NCBI GenBank assembly: GCA_047619485.1
Contig: JBLHKE010000208.1
Coordinates: 1 to 10,919 of the forward strand
Reading direction: 5' to 3'
Source of the DNA: JBLHKE01 sp047619485
Lineage (GTDB): Bacteria; Verrucomicrobiota; Verrucomicrobiia; Verrucomicrobiales; DEV007
Length of the DNA: 10,919 nucleotides
Position numbers and translations under genes: made by a program
The notes under the pieces: model-generated
What the model was told of the DNA's origin: nothing
The model's input: the letters and a program-made list of their open reading frames with translations, nothing else
Databases searched by the model: none
Part shown: positions 1 to 8,100 of the stretch, one piece after another
Numbering within the stretch: the stretch's first letter is position 1
Layout: each line of letters begins with the position of its first letter

Positions 1-382
1 CGGCATCAAGGAGGTTCTGAAACCGTCTGAGGGACTCGTCTTCTATGTCGCGAAGGACTTTGGAATAGCGCGCGAACTCCTTCCTGGTCAGCCTGCCTTC
101 AGACAGCTTTGCGCTAACGAATTCCTTGATCTGGGGTTCCCACTCCATCTGAACCGCCTCGAATTCTGCGTATTTCCGCGCGCCCTTCAACCATGCACAT
201 TTCGACGCCACTCGGGCGATCAATTTCATCGTTTCTGGGCTGAATTGCTCGGGTTTCGCGATCATCGCCTTCTCCCACTCCTCCAATTTTTGTTTGATTA
301 GGCTGAGCTCTGATTCCTTTTCGTCGTTCCAGTCGCCATCGAAAGATGCGCTCCGTTTTTTGCTGTCATGTTTATGGTTCAT
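1..382 (-). CDS. Hypothetical protein, N-terminal part (runs off left edge)
   Basis: An open frame on the minus strand begins with ATG (complement of 380-382) and stays open for 127 codons to the window edge, so the C-terminus is missing. The protein starts MNHKHDSKKRSASFDGDWND. It is strongly hydrophilic and rich in Glu, Lys and Arg, with a predicted helical character (for example KQKLEEWEKAM near residues 30-40 and TRKEFARYSKVLRDIEDESL near 99-118). It has no signal peptide, membrane segment or catalytic motif that I can see, and I do not recognise the family. It is transcribed away from the putative defence operon, so the two probably do not share a promoter. No convincing ribosome binding site precedes the ATG. 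An open frame of this length with sensible amino-acid composition favours a real gene. Confidence 0.55.
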   Translation of the reverse strand, partial: MNHKHDSKKRSASFDGDWNDEKESELSLIKQKLEEWEKAMIAKPEQFSPETMKLIARVASKCAWLKGARKYAEFEAVQMEWEPQIKEFVSAKLSEGRLTRKEFARYSKVLRDIEDESLRRFQNLLDA

Positions 383-430
383 CGACCTAACTACTCTCGC
401 CGCTCGCGAAAACCAGATTCGGCGATTTTA

Positions 431-453
431 CCGCCTGCTCGGGTGGTTTTTTT
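431..453 (+). terminator. Weak terminator-like hairpin with T-tract
   Basis: CCGCC (431-435) can pair with GGTGG (442-446), including one G-T pair, across a 6-base loop, and is followed by seven T residues (447-453). On the plus strand this has the form of a Rho-independent terminator, but the stem is short and no plus-strand gene is visible to its left. It lies between two divergent transcription units. It may be chance. Confidence 0.2.
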
Positions 454-557
454 GGGGGGATTCATGATTCCAGGAATACGGGGAGTCTTGTGGATCGCTT
501 AGCGGATTGTTCTTCTCCATCCTCCCGGCGTTGTGCTTCCCTTGGTGGGACGGGATT

Positions 558-561
558 GGAG
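558..561 (+). promoter_or_regulatory. Ribosome binding site (GGAG) for the 569 ORF
   Basis: GGAG lies 7 bases before the ATG at 569. This spacing picks ATG 569 over the more distal in-frame starts at 533 and 578, and argues that the short reading frame once was, or still is, translated. Confidence 0.35.
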
Positions 562-568
562 ATTTATG

Positions 569-826
569 ATGGCCTCAATGGAACAACTCACGCCGGGGGC
601 GCGTGTGCTTTGCCGGGATGCGGAATGGTTGGCGACGCGGAAGGAGCCGGTCATGGCGCTCGGAAACCCATGGCGTTGCCACGAGACCGCAGAGGCAGTC
701 TCACGCGTGACGCTGCTCAAGGAGTGGATCGCCGTCGAAAAGAGGACAAGCTGCGTCAGCCGGATCGACGTCGTGTCTGAAGCAATCACCCCGTATATTG
801 TATCGTCAACGGCGGAGTTTCGTTAG
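569..826 (+). pseudogene. Helicase N-terminal-like fragment (85 aa)
   Basis: This short frame starts MASMEQLTPGARVLCRDAEW. It resembles the start of the large helicase at 2175, which has IAPGTRVNIRCEEWL: both share the pattern PGxRVxxRxxEWL. A second, looser match lies near its end (SRIDVVSEAITPYIVSSTAEF against TRIFGVVGLSPLVAGKEARF), separated from the first by about 30 residues that the helicase lacks. The frame then stops at TAG 824-826, right before the ribosome binding site of the PLD gene. The simplest reading is a remnant of a second helicase copy, truncated after its N-terminal domain. It could instead be a live small protein made of that domain alone, since the ribosome binding site is good. 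No helicase ATPase motif is present. The similarity was judged by eye only. Confidence 0.4.
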
Positions 827-829
827 AAC

Positions 830-835
830 AGGAAG
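830..835 (+). promoter_or_regulatory. Ribosome binding site (AGGAAG) of the PLD gene
   Basis: AGGAAG ends 4 bases before the ATG at 840 and decides that start. The frame extends upstream to a TTG at 798, but that codon has no comparable site and lies inside the preceding reading frame. Confidence 0.6.
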
Positions 836-839
836 ACCC

Positions 840-2165
840 ATGCAGGAAGTTCTCTGCCATAACATCTGGAAACGCGTCGGATCTTTGGCGCGAAAGGCTC
901 GGCGCAGGAAAGCTGCGATCGCCTATGTGACCAAAGACCTGATCGGTTTCCGCCGGAATGACATGCTCGTGGTTGATGCGTCGGAAAATGCCGTCAAATC
1001 GGGTGAAACGGATGCCAGACTGCTCAGGGATCTACTGAAAAGGGGCGTTCAGATCTTCAGCTGTGATTCGCTTCACGCAAAACTGCTGTGGTTCGACCAG
1101 AAAGCGCTTGTCGGCTCGGGCAATCTGTCCCGGTCTTCCGAGCAGACTCTTGTCGAGGCCGGCGTCCTGAACGATCATCCCGGCACGGCGGCCTCGGTTG
1201 AGTCTCTCATCGAGCAACTCATACAGCAGTCTCCCAAATTGGAGGCCAGGGACATCAGTAGGCTTTGCCGGATAGAAGTGCTGCGGCGGGGCCGGGGTAG
1301 GCTCTCAAGTTCAAACCAGGGCAAGAAGCCCTCGGTCGCTGAACTTGGGAATCGCGTGTGGCTCATAAGTGTTCGCGAACTGCTGCGGGACCCCTCCGAG
1401 AGCGATCAGACCCAAATCGACGAGGCTGTTGAAGAGCTCAGATCAAGCGGGAATACAGCCGGCTCAGAAGTCGGATGGATTCGCTGGAGCGGTGGAAGCC
1501 GTTTTGTCCGCGAATGTCGCGAGGGAGACCTGGTGATTCGAATCTGGCGAAGCAACAAGGCGAAACAACCGGGGCGGGTCTGCCCCGCGACGCCGGTGCT
1601 TTTGAAGCAGAGGGCCGGTCGTGGAATGCGTTTTTTTGTTTCAGAGTCGATTGCTTCACCGAAACACCTCGCATGGGGCCAGTTCAAGCGGCTGCTTCGC
1701 GAATGCGGTTTTGCGCCAAAAGTCGGCTCTCATACGGCGCGGGAGTTGGATCAAGATCTCGCGGATCCGCTTGCTGAAACTTCGAGCTGTTCACAGCTCG
1801 AAGGAGGCGCTTACCTACCCGGGCGACCACGGGGAGGATTACGCGCTCCGTTGTATTGTCTTTTCATCATGAGCAGGGGACTCACAGAATGCTTGACTGA
1901 CAGATTGCCGGCCACCAAGTCGGGCGACTTCTTATTCGGCAAGGGGCGGGGAAATGAGATCCCCCGCCATTTGCTCAAATATCGGCCAGTGGTGAAGCTG
2001 CGCGTTCGTGAGCGCATTGGCTTTCTTGTTTGCCACACTTCCATCAATCACAACCGGAGAACCAAATCTCGATGGGTCATCATGACCGGGGGCATGGCCA
2101 ATCAATTCCGCCCAACGAGGCCCTGCTTCACTCGCCATCATCAAAACTCGACCACCCAGTCTTAA
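840..2165 (+). CDS. Phospholipase-D-family (HxK) nuclease-like protein
   Basis: As read, this is a 441-residue cytosolic protein with a single PLD active-site motif: H79-x-K81, then D86 five residues on, then G92-S93-x-N95 (HAKLLWFDQKALVGSGNLS). PLD-fold enzymes with one such motif usually dimerise to form the active site; many act as nucleases in defence loci (for example DrmC in DISARM). A beta-rich, unrecognised region follows at about residues 165-300, with GWIRW and GDLVIRIW. The start at 840 is set by AGGAAG. The last ~110 residues look unlike coding sequence: they are rich in Arg, Pro and His. In the +1 frame, by contrast, a natural-looking C-terminus (TYPGDHGEDYALRCIVFSS) runs to a TGA at 1870-1872. 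I therefore suspect a frameshift between about 1690 and 1805, with a true end at 1872 and about 344 residues. The gene is first in the operon; its frame is the same as that of the helicase, which starts 9 bases after the stop. Confidence 0.75.
   Translation: MQEVLCHNIWKRVGSLARKARRRKAAIAYVTKDLIGFRRNDMLVVDASENAVKSGETDARLLRDLLKRGVQIFSCDSLHAKLLWFDQKALVGSGNLSRSSEQTLVEAGVLNDHPGTAASVESLIEQLIQQSPKLEARDISRLCRIEVLRRGRGRLSSSNQGKKPSVAELGNRVWLISVRELLRDPSESDQTQIDEAVEELRSSGNTAGSEVGWIRWSGGSRFVRECREGDLVIRIWRSNKAKQPGRVCPATPVLLKQRAGRGMRFFVSESIASPKHLAWGQFKRLLRECGFAPKVGSHTARELDQDLADPLAETSSCSQLEGGAYLPGRPRGGLRAPLYCLFIMSRGLTECLTDRLPATKSGDFLFGKGRGNEIPRHLLKYRPVVKLRVRERIGFLVCHTSINHNRRTKSRWVIMTGGMANQFRPTRPCFTRHHQNSTTQS
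1780..1803. repeat. Perfect 11-bp inverted repeat, 2-base spacer
   Basis: CTTCGAGCTGT (1780-1790), TC, then ACAGCTCGAAG (1793-1803) form a perfect palindrome with an 11-bp stem. A stem this long with so tight a loop is expected far less than once by chance in a window of this size. No T-tract follows, so it is not a classical terminator. It lies inside the PLD gene, at or near the place where the plausible reading frame changes. Confidence 0.7.
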
Positions 2166-2174
2166 CCAACCGTT
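1873..2174. other. Probable non-coding gap or scar between PLD and helicase genes
   Basis: If the PLD gene really ends at 1872, about 300 bases are left before the helicase start. On the plus strand the PLD frame continues through here to 2165, but the translation looks non-native. On the minus strand a 70-codon frame (2144 to 1932) begins MMMASEAGPRWAELIGHAPG; its composition is plausible for protein, but I do not recognise it and no clear ribosome binding site precedes it. There is also a 13-base palindrome (2075-2087), of a kind expected by chance. I see no promoter or terminator I would defend. Confidence 0.35.
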
Positions 2175-5099
2175 TTGAAGACATCGACCATTGCTCCAGG
2201 GACCCGCGTTAATATCCGCTGCGAAGAGTGGCTGATTCGGCAGGTTGATCGCACGTCCTCAGGAACGCGCATCTTTGGCGTGGTCGGGCTATCGCCGCTC
2301 GTGGCGGGCAAGGAGGCGCGGTTTCTTGAGGACATCGAGAGTCAGGAGGGGGAGATTGAGATTGTCGATCCGAGAAACACCAAGGCGGTTTCCGATAACA
2401 GCCCGTTCTACCGCGAATCGCGCCTGATCCTGGAGTCACATTTTCGCGCGTCCACTCCCAACGACACATCGCTCCACATCGGGCACCAGGGCGCCATGGA
2501 CGTGCTCCCATTCCAACTCGAGCCGACGACTCTCGCGCTCTCACAGCCTCGCCAGCGCATCCTCATCGCCGATGCCGTCGGCCTCGGGAAGACGATCGAG
2601 TGCGGGATCCTGCTCTCCGAGCTGATCAAACGGGGCAAAGGCAGGCGCATCCTCGTCGTCGCTGTGAAATCAATGCTCACCCAGTTTCAGAAGGAACTCT
2701 GGTCGCGATTTTCACTCCCGCTTACACGCCTCGACAGCGCTGGTCTCCAGCGCGTCCGCCGTCACATTCCGACAAATCACAACCCGTTCCACTACTACGA
2801 CAGATCGATTATCTCGATCGACACCCTGAAGCAGGACGGCGAATACCGGACCCACCTCGAGAGCGCCTGGTGGGATATCATCGTTATTGATGAGGCGCAC
2901 AACGTCGCAGAGCGGGGCGCCAGCGGCGGTGGCGGCAACTCCCTGCGCTCCCGGACGGCCAAGCTCCTCGCGTCGCGCTCCGACTCTCTGATCATGCTCT
3001 CGGCTACCCCGCATGACGGCAAACGCGAATCCTTCGCCAGCCTGATGAACATGCTCAACCCGACCGCCATCAAGAACCCGAAGGACTACGGCCCGGCGGA
3101 CATCGACGGCCTGTTCATTCGCCGATTTAAAAAGGATGTGAAGGACCAGATCTCCGGAAGCTTTCCTGAGCGGGTCGTCCGCACGCCGAAGGTTCCCGCC
3201 TCCGGTAAAGAGGAGGCCGCCTATGGCCACCTTGCCAGCCTCAAGTTCGCTTCCATGGACCAGGGCCGATCCGGCGGCAAGGTCCTCTTCCGCACACTGC
3301 TGGAAAAGGCGCTGTTCTCCAGTCCTGACGCCTGCTCGTCGACGATCCGCGAGCGCATCAAGCGTCTTGCCAAAAAGGACGTTCCGGAGGCGGCCGCCGA
3401 CATTACTGAATTGGAGTCCCTCCTTGAGACCGTCGGTGAAATCACCCCCGAGCATTTCGCCAAGTTCCAAAATCTGCTTGCCCTCATCACTCCGAAATCC
3501 CCGGCAAGCATCGGTTGGAATCCCAAAGACGAGTCCGACCGCCTGGTCATCTTCACCGAGCGCATTGACACCCTCAATTTCCTCCACCAACGCCTCCCCG
3601 GTCCGCTCAAGCTGAAAGAGACACAGGTGCGCAGGCTCCACGGCGGGCTCAGCGACACCGAGCAACAGGAGATCGTCGAGGCTTTTGGTTCGGCAGACAG
3701 CCCACTGCGACTGCTCATCGCATCGGATGTCGCCTCGGAGGGCATCAACCTCCATCACCAGTCCCATCGGCTCATCCACTTCGACATCCCATGGTCGTTG
3801 CTGACCTTCCAGCAACGCAATGGCCGCGTCGATCGCTACGGCCAGACCGAACAGCCCGAGATCTACTACCTGCTCACCGAGAGCGCCAACGAGAAGATCC
3901 GGGGCGATCAACGCATCCTCGAGTTGCTCATCGAGAAGGACGAAGAGGTGCAGCGCAATATCGGCGACCCCTCAGAATTCACCGGCCTGCACACCACCGA
4001 GGAGGAAGAGATCGCCGTCGGCCTGGCCATGGAGTCGGGGGCGACTCCTGAGGTGGCTCTGGAGGAGACATTCTCTGCGACCTCCGCGAGCGAGGATTGG
4101 TTCCAGGCATTTCTCAACGCGGAGTCCCCGACAAGCCAGGCGGGATCATCCGATCAGAGCGATGAATCCCGCCCATCTGCGACCGTTTCAAATCCAAGCC
4201 TCTACGAGAGCGACTACCACTGGGCGAAAGAAGGGTTCGAGACGCTTCGCAGCAATAACGTTCCGATCACCGTCGATGACGACGAGCGCGCCAAGCAGCT
4301 GACCCTTTCAATCCCACACGATCTGAAACGCCGCCTAGATAAATTCCCGTCCGAGATCCTCAGTTCGGAAACCGGACTGTTGAGCCTGACCACGGATCGA
4401 AAGGCAATCAACCAGGAGATTGTTCGCTGCCGCGCGGAGGAAGGAATGTGGCCGCGGCTGCACCTGCTCTGGGAGCAGCACCCGGCCCTTCGGTGGATGC
4501 AGGACAAGCTCCTCAGCAAATTCGGTCGCAACCAGGCCACCTGCATCCACCTGCGTCACCTCGAGCCCGGAGAGCGCATCATCCTCGGCACGGGCATTAT
4601 CCCGAACCGCAAGGGGCACCCGCTCATCCAGCGCTGGTATGGCATCCAATTCATTGGCGGCAAACTCAAGACCACCCTCGATCTCGAGGAGATCATCGCC
4701 CGCACACGTTTCGCCGAAGATCACCCAAACCCGGACAACCCGATCGACTTTGCTTCCGTCGAATCCCTTTTCCCTGAGACCGTCGAATGCCTGACCATCC
4801 ATCTGTCGGAAGCCCGCGACCAATTTCGAGCGCAGACCGAGCCTGAGATTCAGCGCCAGCTGGACAAGCTCAAGGCCTTCCTCGACACCCGCACAACAAA
4901 CCTGGAAATGGACTTTATGGCGGCCGTTGAAAAGGGCCTCAGTTCCACCAAGGAATACCGTAAACAGAAGAAGGAACAGGAGGAGCGCGAAATCAGAAAA
5001 AAGCACGACGACTACAAAGCCTGGATCACCGAAACCATGGAGACCGAAGACTCGCCCTCCATCCGCCTATTCGCCGTATTTGGAAATTTTGACGCTTGA
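2175..5099 (+). CDS. SNF2/RapA-type DEAH-box helicase/translocase
   Basis: This 974-residue superfamily 2 ATPase is expected to couple ATP hydrolysis to movement on DNA in the cytoplasm. Motifs in order: Walker A ADAVGLGKT (132-140), preceded by the Q-type region LPFQLEP (111-117); Walker B DEAH (239-242); motif III SATPH (276-280); then the second RecA domain with VIFTER (458-463), DVASEGINL (518-526) and the arginine-finger motif QRNGRVDRYGQ (547-557). Layout and motif style fit SNF2/RapA-like proteins. The N-terminal ~95 residues form a small conserved-looking domain (PGTRVNIRCEEWL) and residues ~880-960 are a charged probable coiled coil. The only workable start is TTG at 2175: an in-frame stop lies just upstream (2163-2165), and the first ATG comes after residue 100. 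I see no ribosome binding site, so translation may be coupled to the gene before. Unlike DISARM DrmD as I remember it, the N-terminus differs, so no symbol is given. Confidence 0.9.
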   Translation: MKTSTIAPGTRVNIRCEEWLIRQVDRTSSGTRIFGVVGLSPLVAGKEARFLEDIESQEGEIEIVDPRNTKAVSDNSPFYRESRLILESHFRASTPNDTSLHIGHQGAMDVLPFQLEPTTLALSQPRQRILIADAVGLGKTIECGILLSELIKRGKGRRILVVAVKSMLTQFQKELWSRFSLPLTRLDSAGLQRVRRHIPTNHNPFHYYDRSIISIDTLKQDGEYRTHLESAWWDIIVIDEAHNVAERGASGGGGNSLRSRTAKLLASRSDSLIMLSATPHDGKRESFASLMNMLNPTAIKNPKDYGPADIDGLFIRRFKKDVKDQISGSFPERVVRTPKVPASGKEEAAYGHLASLKFASMDQGRSGGKVLFRTLLEKALFSSPDACSSTIRERIKRLAKKDVPEAAADITELESLLETVGEITPEHFAKFQNLLALITPKSPASIGWNPKDESDRLVIFTERIDTLNFLHQRLPGPLKLKETQVRRLHGGLSDTEQQEIVEAFGSADSPLRLLIASDVASEGINLHHQSHRLIHFDIPWSLLTFQQRNGRVDRYGQTEQPEIYYLLTESANEKIRGDQRILELLIEKDEEVQRNIGDPSEFTGLHTTEEEEIAVGLAMESGATPEVALEETFSATSASEDWFQAFLNAESPTSQAGSSDQSDESRPSATVSNPSLYESDYHWAKEGFETLRSNNVPITVDDDERAKQLTLSIPHDLKRRLDKFPSEILSSETGLLSLTTDRKAINQEIVRCRAEEGMWPRLHLLWEQHPALRWMQDKLLSKFGRNQATCIHLRHLEPGERIILGTGIIPNRKGHPLIQRWYGIQFIGGKLKTTLDLEEIIARTRFAEDHPNPDNPIDFASVESLFPETVECLTIHLSEARDQFRAQTEPEIQRQLDKLKAFLDTRTTNLEMDFMAAVEKGLSSTKEYRKQKKEQEEREIRKKHDDYKAWITETMETEDSPSIRLFAVFGNFDA

Positions 5100-5107
5100 G
5101 ACCCGCC

Positions 5108-8100
5108 ATGCACGGAATCACAAATCATCGCGAGTATTACACCGAGCACTACTTCGCCGAACTGCTCGGCGGCGACCTGAAAGACACGCTCGATGGTTGG
5201 AGGGAGACCGCGCTGGAGTTCCCTGACTCCGAAGAACACCGCGAGCCGCCAGCTCGAATCCGTGGCCTTGCCCGCGAGTATTTCAAGAGCATCGAGCGCC
5301 TCCAGCGTTCCGGTGGCGACGAGGATGCCATCGCCAAACAGCAGCGCGTTTTTCTCACCGCCTTGCTCCCGATTCTGGGATACTCCCTCCAGCCATCTTG
5401 GAGAGCCTTGGGAGAGGGGAGTAACGCCATCCGCATTCCACTCCTCGGCGAAGTCACCACCCAGTCCGGGGCCCCGGCCCTTTGGCTCATCGAAGCCCTC
5501 CCGCCTGGCGCCTCCGATGACGATCTTACCTCCGATCCCCTCGGCCTCTCGCCCGCCGAATCCCAATACACCGACGATCCACAGCACGACGACCCCCAGC
5601 TCCCCGGCGCGCCGCCCGCCTCAGCGACTGGAGAACCCGACCGCACCTGGGAGGACATTCTCAGCAAAGACATCTACGGCCTCGACGAGCCGCCTCGCTG
5701 GGCGCTCTTCGTCTCCCTCGGCCAGATCGTCCTCTGCGACCGCATGAAGTGGGCCGAGCGCCGCTTCCTCTCCTTCGACCTGCGGGAGATCTTCAATCGC
5801 CGCGACGATCCCAGCTTCCGCGCCGCCGCCGCCCTCCTCCACCGCGACTCCACCTGTCCGACGGATGGTCTCTCGCTGCTCGACGGGCTCGACGAATCCT
5901 CGCACAAGCACGCCTTCGCGGTCTCCGAAGACCTCAAGCTCGCCGTCGTCGCCTCCATCGAGGACATCGCCAATGAGGCCGTCTGGTATATCCGCAACGT
6001 CCGCAAGGAAGGCGTCTTCAACGAACCCGACCAGAAGCTCGAACAGGAACTCACCCGAGGCTGCCTACGCTACCTCTACCGCCTCCTCTTCTGCTTCTAC
6101 CTCGAAGCCCGGCCCGAGCTCGGCTACCTGCCCGTCAAATCCGAGGAATACCTCAAGGGCTACTCGATCGAATCCCTGCGCGACCTCGAGATGATTGAGC
6201 TCGAGACCGACGAGATGCGCGACGGCTTCTTCCTCCACGACTCCATCAAGACCCTCTTCCGCCTCATCTACGACGGTCGCCAGCACACCGAGGGCGACAC
6301 GCTCGGGCTTACCGACCACTCGCGGCAGTCCATCCACCAGGACTTTGAGATCGCCCCCCTCCAGAGCCACCTGTTCGATCCCAAAGGCACCCCGTACCTC
6401 AGCAAGTGCAGGCTGCGCAACCACGTCCTCCAGCGCGTCATTCGCCGTCTCTCGCTCGGCAATGCCGGCCGCGGCAGGAACTCCCGGGCCGGCCGCATTT
6501 CCTACGCCACGCTCGGCATCAACCAGCTCGGCGCCGTCTACGAAAACCTCCTTTCCTACTCCGGCTTCTTCGCCAAGGAAGAACTCTTCGAGGTCAAGCC
6601 CGCCAAAGAAGACCACAACCCGCTCGAACACGCCTACTTCGTCACCGCCGCCCAGCTCGAAGACTACACCGACGACGAGCGCGTCTACCGGCAGGTTGAG
6701 GGAGCCAACTCCCTCCTGCGCCACGAGAAGGGCAAATTCATCTACCGCCTCGCCGGGCGCGCCCGCAAGAAATCCGCCTCCTACTACACCCCCGAGTCGC
6801 TCACCCAGTGCCTCGTCAAATACGCCCTCAAAGAACGCATCGGAGAAAAGCCCGAGGACGAGAACTGGCTTCCGGCCGATGACGTTCTGCGCCTCACTGT
6901 CTGTGAGATGGCCGTTGGCTCCGCGGCGTTCTTGAACGAGGCGGTCAATCAGCTCGCCGAAGCCTACCTCCGCCGGAAACAGCAGGAGCTGGGTGAAACC
7001 ATCCCGCACGAGGACTACACCCGCGAGCGGCAGAAGGTGAAAATGTTCCTCGCCGACAACAACGTCTTCGGCGTCGATCTCAATCCCACCGCCGTCGAAC
7101 TCGCCGAGATCTCCCTCTGGCTCAACACGATTTACGAGGGAGCCTTCGTGCCCTGGTTCGGTCTCCAACTCGCCAACGGCAACTCCCTCATCGGCTGCCG
7201 CCGCGAAACTTACGCCACGCATCTGCTCGTGGCCCGGAAAGGGAAGGGCGGAGCCAAAGCCCGCTGGCCCGAAGAAGCCCCCGTGCCGCTTAACTACGGC
7301 GAAGCCACTCACTCCACCGCCCCGGAGGGGCAGCCACATGGTAGCCGGGGGTCGAGCGAGGAACGAGCGACCACCCCCGGAACAAAGCCCGAGCCGGACC
7401 CGCGCCCCGGAGGGGCGCCAGAACCCGCCACGCGCCCGAACGACGGCGTCTACCATTGGCTCCTCGGCGACCCCGGCATGTCGAACTACACCGACAAGGT
7501 CATCAAATCCCTCGCCAAGACCCAACTCGACAAATTCACCGCCTGGCGCAAAACCTTCGTCGCCCCCTTCGACGAGACCGACCTCCCCGAACTCGTCGCC
7601 CTCTCCGACGCCGCCGACGAACTCTTCCGCCGCCACCTCGAAACCACCCAGCGCCTGCGCCGCGAAACCACCGACCCGCTCACCGTCTGGGGACAGGACG
7701 AAGCGGTCACAGCCCACATTGCCAGTTCCAAACGCACCACCACCCACGAGAAAGACAAACGCTGGGCCAAAACGATCAAGCACCCCTACAGCCCCTACAG
7801 CCGCCTCAAGCTCGCCATGGACTACTGGTGCGCCCTCTGGTTCTGGCCCATCGAAAAGGCCGACCTCCTGCCCAGCCGCCAACAATTCCTCACCGAGATC
7901 GGCCTCCTCCTCGGCCACATCCCCGGCTTCAGCGTCCAGGAAGAACAGGGCGAGTTCGACAGCCTCATCGTCGAAGTCCAGGGCCACGAGATCGAAATCG
8001 ACCAGTCCGAACTCGAACTCGGCAAAGACAACGAAACCGTCGTCGACACCAACAAACTCTGCCAGCAGTCCGACCGCCTCGCCCTCGTCCGCACCATCGC

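Noticed and set aside
794..799. TATATT as a -10 promoter element before the PLD gene
   Set aside because: No acceptable -35 hexamer lies 16-18 bases upstream; AT-rich hexamers like this are common by chance.
798..839. Upstream TTG start for the PLD gene
   Set aside because: ATG 840 has a good ribosome binding site; the extra 14 residues overlap the preceding frame and look non-native.
2075..2087. 13-base palindrome GGTCAT-C-ATGACC as an operator
   Set aside because: A few palindromes of this size are expected by chance in about 11 kb, and no second copy or promoter is nearby.
2712..3911. 399-codon open frame on the minus strand
   Set aside because: It is antisense to helicase motifs that are clearly intact, and its composition is that of a shadow frame.
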